64,000 nucleotides of DNA from Pochonia chlamydosporia 170 (taxonomy: Eukaryota > Ascomycota > Sordariomycetes > Hypocreales > Clavicipitaceae). Position 1 is the first letter of the stretch; each line of letters opens with the position of its first letter. Position numbers and translations under genes: made by a program. This document shows positions 43,494 to 58,226 of this stretch, piece after piece. Where the stretch lies: contig NC_035790.1 in NCBI RefSeq assembly GCF_001653235.2, positions 806,001 to 870,000 of the forward strand, given 5' to 3'. The notes beneath the pieces were generated by a model. That model worked only from the letters and a program-made list of their open reading frames with translations, did not search any database and had not been told where the DNA came from.

Positions 43494-44502
43494 ATGTCTG
43501 AATTTCTCATCAAGGACGAGGACTTGGCCAGCCTCAAAGGCAAGGTTGTTGTCCTGACGGGTAATTCCATCCAACCACTCTACTCTGCGGGGTAACCCGT
43601 GTTGCTCCCGTTTGACTCGTATCAGCTAACTTGCTAGATGAAAGGCGGATCGTCAGGCATCGGTCTTGCAACTGTGAAGCTGCTGCTATCATTGGGAGCC
43701 TTGGTTGTCAGTGGTGATATCCAGCCGCCAGCCACGAATGCGTCTGCCGAGACACCAGGCTTGCAGTACGTCCAAACAAATGTGACTAGCTGGCCTGACT
43801 TGGCCAACCTGTTCAAGAAGGCAAAGGAGCAACACGGCCGTATTGACCATGTCTTTGCCAATGCTGGCATTGGTCCTCGGGCAAACTACCTGGAGCTGGA
43901 GACAGACGCAAACGGCGAGTTAAAGGAACCAAGTGCTGAGGTCTTGGACGTCAACTTGAAGTCGGTGGTCAACACGGCTTCTCTGGGCGTCCATTATTTG
44001 AAACAACAGCCCGAAGGTGGCAGTATCGTGCTCATGGGTTCGAGTACCGGCCTACAGCCGCTTCGAGCCCCCGACTACTGTAAGTCAAAATCAAAGGCAC
44101 TACATCGTGGATTAATGTAACTCAAGCTGACGGAACCTGGCAGCCACCGCCAAGCACGGCGTTCTAGGGTTCGGCAGAGGTTACGCACGACTTCTGGAAG
44201 TGGCAGGTCTACCTATTCGCATCAACACTCTCATGCCGTCGTGGACGACGACCAATGTCCTCCCGCATATGGACGACCTCATGAAAGGGGCTGCTCACGA
44301 GGCGCAATCCACTCTTGTTGTTGCGCGGGCAGTTGCGTCTATGATGACCGACTCATCTAGGCATGCCAACGTGATTTATGTCTCAGATGGCAAGTACTCG
44401 GAAATCGAAAAATCAGTGCTCTGGCCGGCGTATGAAAAGATCAAAGGGGAGGGCAACCCTAGCGATGATGAGGTTCTGAGGCGTATATTGGCACTGGGCT
44501 GA
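43494..44502 (+). CDS. NAD(P)-dependent short-chain dehydrogenase
   Basis: Three exons (43494-43560, 43645-44079, 44144-44502) give 286 residues. The cofactor loop is 'TGGSSGIG', split by intron 1; the acidic 'VVSGDIQPP' after the second strand suggests NAD preference. 'FANAGIG' is the NAG motif, and the catalytic Ser and Tyr-x-x-x-Lys are in 'LMGSSTGLQ' and 'YSTAKHG' (split by intron 2). The overall pattern resembles 15-hydroxyprostaglandin dehydrogenase-like fungal SDRs; the substrate is unknown. Intron 1 ends AAAG, not YAG; the preceding TAG would break the glycine loop, so AAG must be used. No signal peptide, so cytosolic. The gene faces away from the receptor gene, and no other metabolic gene is near. 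Confidence 0.88.
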
Positions 44503-47500
44503 GCAATGCTGTGGAAGCCGTGACTCGAGCATGTCTTAGAGAATACACGTACTACACCTATGAGTTGTAACTATGGACGAATAATGTGAGACGTTCAGAT
44601 ACTTCCAGACAGTGAGACGGCACATTGCCGGGTCCGTTTATTCATTTGCCGTCAACTAGAGCCCTTGTCTCTTAGTTCCCGCCCTTGTTTGGTGAAACTG
44701 ACTTAGGGGCCGCAACTAACCTTCAGACAAGAGATCGACCGATTCTTCATGAAAACACTGCACGTTGCATCTTCAAACTCTCAATTTACCATCTCGCCCC
44801 CACTTGCTTATAATAGTGTAACTGCAGTTCATTCTGAGCCCCTGACGGCTTCAGCCGCGTAACTTAGCAACAGCCATGAAATGGCGAACCCCCGAAGTCG
44901 TTATGTGATCTTCATCCAGTCCCACACTTACTTGGAAATAATGAACGAGACCAATCACTAATTTGCATGGCGTACCAGTTCACGAATCAGAAACTACCCT
45001 TAACTCCCGGTATCTCAACCCATACCGTTCTTAACCCTTGACTTCTCCAACGTAAATTCAAACTTGCAGAAAATCGAATCAAAGAAAAGCTTCAAATCGC
45101 TCAAAAATAGGAATCCTTCAACCAGGGGCCACCAAATGGTGTGGCTGCTAATGTAAGCCATACTAGCACTAATGCAAGCCACCGCAATGCAGACATTTGG
45201 CATGTCGATCACGCCGCCAACCTGACTGTAGCGTAGCTGTCAAAACTTCACGCAAAGCAGTTAATTTTAAGGTTTCATTGGCCACGACTCAGCTTTGCAC
45301 CGCATTGGGATGTTGGCGCAAATTGAGAATGGTTTGTGAGGAATCCTGAACCGTGGTACCGGGACTAGGCGTGTCTGGTTTTCAAGCGCGGCAAACTCGC
45401 CAGCACATCACCCCATTGCAAGGGTTCTGCAGGTAAGGTATTAACAAGGCGGGGTATAAAGGTGCAAGGATGTAGGGGACTTGGGAGCTCGGGATCCCGA
45501 GACCGAGGAGCTTTTCTTCGGAGGCGTTTTCTTGATGGGGCTTGGGGTTGGGAGTTGGTGTTGCGTTCTAAAGGGGAGGTAATTTGAGGTGCATTAGATG
45601 AGGTTGTTCTGGGTTTAAGGTCTGTAAATGCATGTGCTTATCAAGTTTATATTGGACGTTTAAAGTATGGCGCTGTATGTCTGGCATGTGTTGCTTCAGT
45701 TTGTTAGTTGATTGGATTGCCGCACGGCATGCAGGTCCTGACTCGCTGATTTGGCCGGCCATGATGAAGACATGGAAATCTCCGTCTACCGAAAGACGTG
45801 AATAGGGTCCCTGACACGATTCTGTGGAACAAGCGAATTCTATGCATTATTTAGGCTACTAGAATGTTTAGTGAGGCAAAGTCAGTTCAAAGTTGTCAGC
45901 CTCCTGTATGATAATTAGGAGTATATGCCACGGGCATTAGTGCCAGATCCCAAAGGTTAATAGGTGAATTAAGCCTACCAGGTTCGTAAAGTTTACCCGA
46001 AGCCCTGGACCTGACACCGCTTTGGCTTAGCTAGGCGAGTTGAACATGAGCATCTCAGGGGTACTTGTCGAATGTGGAAAACTGAAATTGCACGTTGCAT
46101 TGCAATTTCTTTCCTAAAACTAGTTCATATACTTAGTATTATGATGTGCTGCCACCGAGTTCAGCAGGGTATGGCATGTTGGGTGAGAACTTATACGGTA
46201 AGTTCCCTAGGTTTGGCTCTGCAAGTTTGTGGGCTGGATATCGTGAGCCCTGCTGTGATATGTAAGCTTCTGGGGGACATGATGGTTTTCAGATGAATTG
46301 AATAGATTTACTGAGCAGTGTGTGATTCATAGCTTAATGTTCTGCCGCAAAGGTTCAACTGGCTCTTTCGACAAGTTATAATATAGCTTCAAGGTTTACT
46401 ATTTACCATATAAATACCAAATAGTTGATAAAGCTTGATTAACTGTATTAGTTTTAAGACAAATACCATTAGTTCAGTCAACTGAGTTATTAAGAATTTG
46501 CAAACTAAGCGTTCCTATCTATTTGACTTGATCGAGTTGTATCGCAAAAGCCACTAGCAGCTCCTACTTCCCTAGACAACAATATTCAAGGATCGTCTTT
46601 AACTCCCACGGAAAGACACATACCAAACACGCTTCCACAGTTAAGACCAGTAAGTAAAACGCTTGTTTTTATATGCACTGGTAGTCGTGGACGCCCGCAT
46701 TTGCCTGGGACGCTTGACAGCATAAATGACCACAAGCTTGAGATAATGACATGCAACATGCCGCAAGTTTGGAGACGCAATTTTAACAAGACACCAGAAT
46801 TTGATTACATATTCTTTCACAAGCCAGCTCACTTTTACTGAGCACTGTTATATCCGTTGACAGAAACTCACCTTATCAACATGCGTCAACTGATGGGCAG
46901 TGTCGTCTTGTCCCCTCATCATGACATTTACCGTGATGACACCTGAAAACACGGAAAGGGAAGTGGAAACGAACTCCGCCTTCCAGACTCGGCCCGCTGA
47001 TGAAGCGTATAAAAGGTCTGCAAACATGGATACGTTGCTTGGCTCAACTTGCTGGAGCAACATCCTCCCATCGACTCTTGTCTACTTGATCCGTGTTTAC
47101 TTTGTGAGAAGGTTTTTATTGGACACCCGTACTTTCCAAAGTGAATACTGCCAGACAAACACCGGACTTTAAAACCCCGACAACTTGGACATCTGCAAGT
47201 AAAGCATGTGGCTTATCAGGCTTTGCGGAGGATAACATAGTGAATCTATACGCTACTAAACGATCGGAGTTATGATAAACCACTGTGGCATCAACGTCTC
47301 TGCTTGATTCGTAGAAGGAAGCAATCATGCTGCATTGCTAGGACTTCAGCTTACCTTTTGCCAACGGATATAGCAAACACCAAAACCATCTCTCTGCATC
47401 AGCGGAGCGTTCCTTTAGCCAAGTCAGACCATCGCCTGGTGAATCTGCCGAATGAGCATACTTATAATTTAGATTGTCGTACATCACACATGAGATAACC

Positions 47501-47835
47501 GCAGATGAAATTCGTTTGGTGGAGATACATGACCACCCACCCGTAATAAGCCATCTTTCATCGACGTTGTGTCACCCAGGTCAGACCACGCCATACAACC
47601 CCAAAGTTCAAGCCATCGTATTCCAGCTCTATACTTTCACAAGCCAACACCGTATTGCCGCCCACGTCATTGGAGAATAATTGGCGTGGCTCCTGGTATC
47701 AACCAGCCGTTAAACCGGTTCCCAGACACAGCTAACTGATTTAAACCACCAACTCCGACTACCTCCGAGGTCTTTGCTCTTTCCAGACACATCCTCCCAT
47801 ACGTTCAATCAATCAGCCAAGCTACGATCATCACC
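44503..47835. other. Gene-poor tract, partly AT-rich
   Basis: About 3.3 kb with only short open frames. Composition turns AT-rich at 46.3-46.6 kb. A 14-base perfect palindrome, CTCGGGATCCCGAG, is at 45488-45501. The overlapping frames on both strands at 46.85-47.33 kb have no recognised motif. No transposon protein remnant was identifiable. Confidence 0.5.
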
Positions 47836-48221
47836 ATGGTCATCTCCAGGATTTCAGTCCGGCCTCTACACCATCACGCGCGTCTTGCTGTATCGACGAC
47901 CAAGTTCCCAGCCGCGGTCGCCGGCCCGCGAAGCTTCTCGGGAACACGGCGCCAGCAAACTTACGAAGACGACATGAGCGGCCAGGAAGTCCCGCGTTCC
48001 AAGTCGCCTGCCGTGGAAGCTCTTCGTAAGAATTGGTGAGTCTCTGTTTTTCTCGCTAATAGGAGTGCATTAGGTGCACTAAATTGTTTGGGCGTAGGGT
48101 TCCAATCGGGGGCACGGCGCTTATCGTTGGAGCTGCATATGCGTACTTTGCCTTCCCCAAGGCGAATAAGGATAAAATTAAGGAGGAAATGTTTAATGCG
48201 GAGACGAAATCTACCAAATAG
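47836..48221 (+). CDS. Small mitochondrial single-span membrane protein (unknown)
   Basis: Two exons (47836-48035, 48098-48221) give 107 residues. The N-terminus 'MVISRISVRPLHHHARLAV' is basic and acid-free, as in mitochondrial presequences, and 'GPRSFSGTRRQ' could hold a processing site. A conserved-looking centre 'SKSPAVEALRKNWVPIGG' leads into one hydrophobic helix ('ALIVGAAYAYFAF') and a short charged tail. The intron (GTGAGT donor, GCGTAG acceptor) splits the Trp codon. Layout and size are close to the 96-residue protein at 29570-29927, though I see no sequence kinship. Function unknown; an inner-membrane accessory role is a guess. The surroundings on both sides are gene-poor. Confidence 0.72.
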
Positions 48222-50504
48222 TGGACTTCGCATAGCCATAGGATGGATTAATAGGCTATGGAATGTGCGTGCTTGTTTGACAGCTCTTCATATGGGATTC
48301 TCACTAAAAAGCTAGCCGAGCAAGACTGACTTGGGCTCTCGGCCTGCAAACATGGAATAAGGGTAAGCGGTAGTAAAAGTAGTCTACTATCAAATCTTGG
48401 TTTCTGATCAAGTATTCAATGTATCGTGTGTCTAGAGTGCTTAAGGTCTCTGTGAGGAACAGTTTGCAAGTATAAGAAGCTATAAATCGCTTCTTTAAAC
48501 TAGTCTTGCCCTAGTACAACTCTATCATCTATATGGCATCAAATGCAGCATCGAAACCCTACATGAAGGCTCTTGGCTCGTCTATTCGAGCTGCGTCTAA
48601 CTGAAAGCATTGGACAATGGCCTACCATTTTGCCGCCGCCGCTCTCATTCTCGTGACGATTACTTTTAGACGGAATAGGGCTCTGACTAGTCCTGGTAGC
48701 GACATGAATTCAGCGACAACGGAGATCTCACACCACAACTTAGGTGACTATTTACACAAGTTTACAAACACATATAGAGATCTATATAAATGTATAGATA
48801 TAGATATATTAGATAAAAACGGGACTTTCCGTCATTATAGCCAGACTGTGGTATGATCTTTGTTTTTAGTTTCAAGTCACAAGACATCGTGTTCCTCAGA
48901 GATAGATGAGAAAGTGGCGGCGTCTCAAACTTCAAGCATGTGTGACGTGTAACACCTCCATCAGGCAGGATTATAGGAGTCCGCCATCCGGAGTGCGGAG
49001 GGAAACCGGGAGGGAAAAGCCAACTGGATGACCTAATGTCTGGAGACTCCAGTCAACATTGATGTCCGCAGAGCAGCCCGAAGCGACCACATGCAGCCCA
49101 TCTCGATCGACAACGGTGGGATTGTCTGGTGTGACAGTGCCGCCCTTGTTCACAACTTGACTTGACTTTCGTAGGGCTGATGGCTATGTTGTTGTCATAT
49201 CTCCAACTACACGCAGATTCTTACCGTCTTAATCTACAAGGTATCAGGACTGCTCATGTGGTAAACTGAGCTTTTGATAACCTGCTTGAGTTAGCCAGCA
49301 TCGATAGACGTACCTCAACATCGATTGAGACAAATAGCCTTTCGAATTAGGCGAGTGAGCCCTTCAGCTGGCTATGTGCTTGACAATGCCCAGGAGTCGT
49401 GTGACTGGCAGGTAGACCACTAAGTAGAAAGCACAGACATCACCATCTCATTAGGAAGCGGTATGGCTATCTGTTCCATCACATATCACAAGCCAACTGA
49501 AGCAATTGTAAAGTTAAGTCTATGTTGCATTTCGCCCCTCATCATGCACTAGGAAGTGCCATATTTCAATTACAAGTACCACTAGTGTAAGCTTGAGCGA
49601 ATAGGTTCCTGTCAGCGTCAAGAAGCCAACAGTTGCATATACATAATCTGTTTTTGGCATTTAACTCCGGAATATAAGCATAAATTAGCGGCATTTGGAG
49701 GAAAATACAAAGTATCATTTAGCCCTATATTCCTGTTAAGAAACGAGATACTATGCGCTTTAAGAAGTCCCTTAACGCCTCTTGGCTAATACGATGCGGC
49801 CCACATGGACCAGCAAAAGGCACAAAAACCACACGGAATATGCCACGTTTGATCTACATTCTCAGTACTACCTTGGCACAATTATAGATATCACATGTGA
49901 CTTCTTTAACAGGCTCTAGAACAGTGGTGCCTCAAGTCCAGTTGTCGGTGTTTTATGCGCATATATTACCTCAGGGCAGACAATAGGCAGTTGGGAGAAA
50001 ACAAACTATGCAATGCATAACAACAGCCTCTTTCTCTCGCATAGTTGGTGGCGGCGTACATATGCATCGGGGTCTTTTCAACCAATATACGCTCAACTCG
50101 GATCGTCGCGAGCCACGTCGGTCAATCGGCCTAGGGGTCGTCTGTCGCCTTTACCGTTGTCTTCTAGTTCCCCCCAACGGCGAGATAACTATGCCGGCTC
50201 GACGGCGTATGTATTTTGCAACCAGATCAAGTAGCTTTGCAAACAGTTTGGTTTGAGCTAAACGCCACCAGTAAAGGCATGTCAGATAGAACTAGCTATT
50301 TGCTCTGTAAAGATGTAACAGATCATATAGATAAAAGTTTAATCAGCGGAATCTACTAATGTATGCGACGGTGTAATTGTTACGGTTCTTCAAGAGAGTA
50401 TATAAACGGTGCCTATTGTCTCTCGCCTTTTGTCTAGAGGCCCAAAAATAAAGTCAATAACTCCTTATTCTAAGAATCACTCACGAAGCCTAATACACTC
50501 CAAA
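48222..50504. other. Gene-poor AT-rich tract
   Basis: About 2.3 kb of low-GC DNA. 48760-48830 is a nearly pure A/T/G stretch of ATATAG/TATAGATA-like words. No coding frame or RNA gene supported. Confidence 0.5.
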
Positions 50505-50980
50505 ATGCATTTCAACCTTGCTATTCTCGCAAACGTTCTCGCGGCCACGTCCGCCCTTGCGATTAGAGTCCGTCTCTACGACGGCCCCAATGGTAGCGGA
50601 GCCAACAAGGAATATAACTTCCCGGCGGGATCATGTGGTAAGACTCTCTAATCCCAGCTCAACGGACGGAATAAGTCTGCTCTCTACATCGTCCTTTCTA
50701 ACCTTGCGAACAGTTGATCTTGGTAATCTCCAGCCTCCTCCCGGCAAGCCCGCCAATTATTGGAATGACAGAGTTTCGTCTTTCTGGAAGGAAAGCGGCC
50801 ATGCTTGCACGTTCTATCTGTAGGTTGCTCTGAGAATTCTGTACCTCCACGGCTTAACACAATCGCAGAAATGAAAACTGCCTCCCTGCCTTTGGCACAA
50901 TGTACGGTCCAAATCAGGGTATGGTTTGCTCTTTGCCTCTGGGGCGTGATAACCGATATAGCAGAATGAAGTGCACATAA
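50505..50980 (+). CDS. Small secreted betagamma-crystallin-like protein, C-terminus uncertain
   Basis: Three exons (50505-50637, 50714-50819, 50869-50980) give 116 residues. 'MHFNLAILANVLAATSALA' is a signal peptide. The mature part has the layout of one betagamma-crystallin-type Greek key: 'VRLYDGPNGSGANKEYNF', a cysteine, then 'YWNDRVSSFW', which fits the calcium-site pattern [ND][ND]xx[ST]S, then 'HACTFYLNENCLPAFG'. Single-domain secreted proteins of this kind occur in fungi and as the bacterial I36 peptidase inhibitors; the function is unknown. The end is unclear: reading on gives 'SRMKCT', while splicing an optional GTATGG...GCAG intron (50919-50964) stops at once. A second NDxxSS-like motif ('NEVHIS') lies just downstream in another frame, hinting at C-terminal decay. 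Flanks are AT-rich and gene-poor. Confidence 0.58.
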
Positions 50981-53360
50981 GCGTATCAAGTTTATTATAT
51001 ATGCTGTAGACGCGATATTAGGCACAAAGGCTCGACAGATGTCGGTCCTTTTTACATTATCGTCCATTGCAGACTACACATATGCTAGGCGGATCACGGT
51101 TTGTCCTTTGGTTAAGGCCCTGTCTCAGAATAGTAGACTTAGGTCTTTATGCTTTTACTTCTTGCCTCTCTTTAATAATTATTAACAATTTACTTAATTT
51201 ACCACATCTGACAAACCAGCTTATATGCTATATTATTTGGCTCCATATTGCTCAGTCATTTAATAGTATATTACCAGCTTATCTACCATCGTAGTAGCTA
51301 AAGATGCGTAGCCGCATGTGATACCTAGGTACCGATGCAGAAAGTCAAAGCTCAATGGCTGCTAGGCTGCCAGCTGACGCCTGTCAGGTTGGATGAATTC
51401 ACTTCCGGTCATCTTTGGGTGGACATCTTGTGATGGCCGAGCGGCCGGGAAGCCAAGTTCCAGGGCCACCGTCCGCTATACATTGCCTGCTTAATACAAT
51501 TGGCGTGCTAGGATTGACCAAAGGGTCTTGCTATTGTTCAACTCTACTTTCTGTTGTGGCAGTAATAGTCTCACGCACATTGATGATGCCAAGCATCCTG
51601 GACATGCTGAGCCACTGAGAATCTGTAAACCTGAGTGGAAACCTTACAGATTTAGAAAACAGCACTAGGTCGGATTGGAGCTGAAAATTGTGCTCATGGA
51701 TGGCCAACGTGTCTCTTAGATTGCCGAAATGCTGCATATTGTCCCCTAATATAAGTGCTACTAAACTTCGTCAACGCGTTCTGTTGGCTGACGCTTGTAG
51801 CTGGAAAGTCCGGTTGAAAGCTTCAAGTTTCCTTGCTTTGAAAGCGCGGGACACAAATATCGCTCGACTAGTGATGATACGTTCTGTTACTGAAGAACTG
51901 ATAGACATACAGGGCTATCCAGTTCTCTGATGAATCTTGTCGGCTATTTCTGAAGACTGCAGCCTTAATTCTGAATGTTGGTAGCCTTGACAACTTTTCT
52001 TCGCACGTGCTGAGCGGCTCAGCGAGTGAACTCTACGTTTCCTGCGCAATTTCGGGGAAAATCAAGGCACGGCGCAAGACAAGCTGTTCACTCTATGTAG
52101 CAACCATGATGCCTGGGATGCTCTAGATAAAGCAACCGAATCTAACTTGCTGTCACAGCTACTGGCAGTTATCTATCTCCAAATACGTAACCATGGCTCC
52201 TGGCCATCGAATCAGAGGGAACCCACGGATATAGCCGCTTCAAATTTGGTGACATGTGACGCGTCACGCAAACATGGTGGTTGGTTGGAAACTCGTGCCC
52301 GGCTGTTGGTTCTGACGAGATAGAATGCTCCGGCATGGTGCGTTGCACAGCATCAACCCAGTTGACATGTCATATACTGTCGCATCGGAGCCTGAGGAAT
52401 TAGGGTTCGGCTTTATCGGGAATATAAAAGTGCAGGCACATGCCAGTTTCATTGGAACGTAGGTGATGTTAACCGCAGGGGTTTATCCAGTCTGCAGCGG
52501 TCCATATCACTCCGAGTGGTGATGAGACGTTGAGGTTGAGTGGGCGTGAATCCGGCTTTCAGATGCCAGAGTGCACGAACCAATATTTAGAACTGCCTGG
52601 TGCGACAAGACGGAGCTACTCCTCCTGGTTCAGATCGAATGCGAACATCGGCGACGACGCCGTCCGGTTTCCCCACTTTTCTGGTAAAGTTGCGATAAGA
52701 GCTCGAGGCTGTTATCCGGAAGCGCAGGACCAAGAAAAATATCAATATGACCAACATCTGATGACTTTTGGCCACTCAGAGCATTTCAGCTTGATCGGAT
52801 TCCCAAGGATAGCTGACGTATTTTTCAGCACAGGATTTATGGATGCATTGGTGGCCATTTACCTTGCTGCCCGCACCAAAGAGAGTCCTGCCCAACGGGG
52901 CATCGGGTCTAGCTGGTGTCGTTGACAATCAATTAAATTAATTGCTCCAGTTGAGTCTCCATGTCCCGTCTGGTTACACGCGAGCATATGTGTCCAGCGT
53001 TTGTGTCCAGCCCATTTTGCCCATTTTACCCCTCCATGTCCACTGCTATCCACTCCAGCATCCACACCACAACCACACCAGACCACCAGTCACCACACCT
53101 TGGACGGACTGCAACCACCGCAACCGCAACCACCACCACATTCTCCCGCTTCATCTCTCCAACGCCTGCCTGGTCCAACCTTGATCCTACATTTCTCCTC
53201 ATCCTCGCCAACCCGTCCCGGCTCGTCCGACTACTCCTGCGGATCAACAGCCCGCTTTTGCATCGCGGCGTCAACCCGCCATTGACGTCGGTCGATCCCG
53301 CCATTTTCCCAGCTATTCCCTCGCCTCGTATTCCCTTCTCTTATCGCCCTCGCCCCCGCC
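50981..53360. other. Gene-poor tract and SNF1 leader
   Basis: The first 400 bases are AT-rich (51.1-51.3 kb especially) and could be a worn-out mobile element, but no protein motif survives. The last 330 bases before SNF1 are strikingly C- and A-rich with few G on the plus strand, probably the SNF1 5' leader. Other open frames (for example 52530-52925) start without ATG and are not supported. Confidence 0.5.
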
Positions 53361-55832
<2,472 letters not shown>

Positions 55833-56293
55833 TATACATGTGGAAGACGCCGAGTTTTGTTGGAGGTGTTGATGATTGATGAAACTATGCCCGCAGTGGC
55901 CAAGAGTGGAGTTGTGATTGTTTTCAGGAGTAAGGAGTAAGGAGTCTCTGCAGACAGCTTGCCTCAGCGATTGTTTGGTTAGGCAAGAATAGTCAGCTTT
56001 ACTATAGAACAGGATGGTCATCATTATACCCGTAGTAGTGTGATGTTGCTGGCGGGCTAGGGTTTGCGGGCATAAAGTATTGACAGCATATCACGATTTT
56101 AGCACGTTGGGTATAACAGGGTTGTTGATGTAATTGTAACACATAATTCTTCACCATGCTATAGTCTCAAGTCTCATGTACAAGGTGTAACGTCGACAAT
56201 TCCAACATGGTACATGCAGTGCAATTTCCAAACCAAAAACACAATGTAGCGACCACCGTTCCCCTATTTTAGAAAACATACGAGGCTAGTCGA
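55833..56293. other. Convergent 3' flanks of SNF1 and ICL1
   Basis: 461 bases between the two stop codons. AT-rich, with likely polyadenylation signals for both strands. No gene. Confidence 0.55.
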
Positions 56294-58226
56294 TCAATGG
56301 AACTGGTCCTCGGTGACACCCTTACCCATAGCAGCCGTAGAGCTCACACCACCAGTGACCATCTTCTGCAGCTCATCCACGTAGGTAGCACCACTCCACT
56401 TCTGATGCTTCACGACGTCAACGCCCCCCTCCATCTCCGGCTCCTGAACGAGCTCGCCATACGCACGCATGCCCTGCTTGGAATACGCCTTGGCAAACTT
56501 ATCGCTAATAAGCGCCGTGGTATGCAAGCCCGCCAGCGTAATAAACTGCCAGCAGTACCCCAGCGTGGCCAGACGCTTAATATACGTCTCCTGCTCGTCG
56601 CGCGGCATCGCCGTCTTCCAGTTAAACGACGGGGACAAGTTATACGCGAGCTTCTGCTCCGGCCAGACGGCGTGCACGCCGTCCGCAAACTCCTTGGCCT
56701 GCGCAAAGTCGGGGAGCTTGCTCTCCATCCAGACGGCGTCGCAGTAGGGGCCGTAGGCGACGGCGCGGTTGATGGCGCAGTCGCACCCGCCCTTGAGGCG
56801 GTAGTAGCCCTCGCGCGTGCGGGGCGCGTCCCAGTCGAAGAAGATGTCGGTCCCTAAGAGGCCGCGGGCGATGGCGCGGGCTTCGTTGTTGGACTTGCCC
56901 TTTGCTTGGGCGGTGTACTGCTGCGCGAGGGCGTCCTTGTTGGGGTTGGCGGAGGAGGAGATGGCGGCGAGGACGGCCTCGTCGAAGCGCATGAGGTGTG
57001 CGGAGGAGAGCCACTCGTCCTCGATGCGCTGGAGGGCGTCGCCCGTCTTGCCGGCCTTTTCGGCGGCCGTCATGAGGTCGTTGAGCGGTTGGAGGGTTGG
57101 GTTCGTGGACCCGAGGATGAAGGCGTGGTCGCGGGGGTCAATGGTCGTGGTGATGAGGGTGGCGGCTTCGGCGTCGGTGCGGGCGACGGCGATGAGGTCG
57201 GTGCCTGAGAGGTTAGCATTTTGTACTCTTTATGTGAAGTATCGTTTGAGGTTTTGTTGTTTGTGATGTTGGTGATGGCTTCATGACGCAAAGTGGGGCA
57301 TTCACATGCCAAACACAGCATCACAAGCTCCCAATACAACATCACAAGCTTCAAGATAAAGGAAGAGGAAGAAACAACTCACCCATAATGTCGGCCTGCG
57401 CACGAATAGCAACCAACCTGCTAATGTGCTCACTAATCGGCACCAACACCTTGCCCGCCATATGGCCGCACTTCTTCGTCCCCGGCGCCTGGTCCTCGAT
57501 GTGAATGCCCGCAGCGCCCTTCTCGACAAACAGCTTCGTGAGCTTCATGACGGCAGTCAGCCCGCCATGACCGGTATCAGCATCCGCGATAATCGGGCGC
57601 AGGTAGTCAATGTTGGCGACCTGTGCGCGCTGGGCCTTGGGCGTGCTGAGCCGTTCCTGGCGCTGTTTGCGGTCATGGAACAGCTGTGCCATGAACAAGT
57701 GTCCCACTTTGTTGGGGACGGTGGTCTTTTGAAGTCAGTATACACATAGGCAATTATACATCATTGTAAAGGGAGAGGAATACACACGTATGGGTAGTCT
57801 GCCAGATCGGGACCAGGCTCATCCGACGCAGAGGCCGTCGACGAGGACTGCCAGCCAGAGACGTAGACGGTGTCGAGATACTTGGCCATCTGGGTGACCA
57901 TGGTAGGTTCCAGGCATCCGTACGTGTAGGACGCATCCTTGTTCTATTTTACAAAGTCAGCTGGGGGTTAAAGAATGGTGAGTCGTCAAGCGCACCTGGA
58001 ATCGCCCCTCGAGAATGTTCCACAGCTTCTTGGCCTGCACGCTGCTCGGATACTCAATCTTCAAATGGCCCCTCTTGGAGACGATTTGCTCGGCAGTAAA
58101 CGGACGCTTGGTGTATCTCCAGCGCGAATCGGACCACCAGCTCTTCACCTGGGCGACCTCCTTGGCGAAGAGGTCGTCTTCGGTGTCTGGGTTGACGGCC
58201 GGGTTGACCATGTTGTTTGCGGCCAT
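56294..58226 (-). CDS. icl1: Isocitrate lyase (glyoxylate cycle)
   Basis: Four exons (57996-58226, 57788-57943, 57383-57725, 56294-57204) give 546 residues, the family's normal length. '[11 protein letters not shown]' matches the start of fungal ICLs. The conserved blocks '[20 protein letters not shown]', '[20 protein letters not shown]', metal-binding 'DADTGHGG' and the catalytic 'KKCGHM' with its cysteine are intact. The enzyme splits isocitrate to glyoxylate and succinate, letting the fungus grow on acetate, lipids or ethanol, usually in peroxisomes/glyoxysomes. Part of exon 4 (about 56.6-57.1 kb) is very GC-rich with strong third-position C/G, as in highly expressed fungal genes. The intron 2 acceptor is AAAAG, kept because the join '[13 protein letters not shown]' is invariant. 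Methylisocitrate lyase is less likely given the close ICL match. Confidence 0.95.

Noticed and set aside
45488..45501. 14-base perfect palindrome CTCGGGATCCCGAG
   Set aside because: About four such 14-base palindromes are expected by chance in 64 kb, and nothing nearby gives it meaning.
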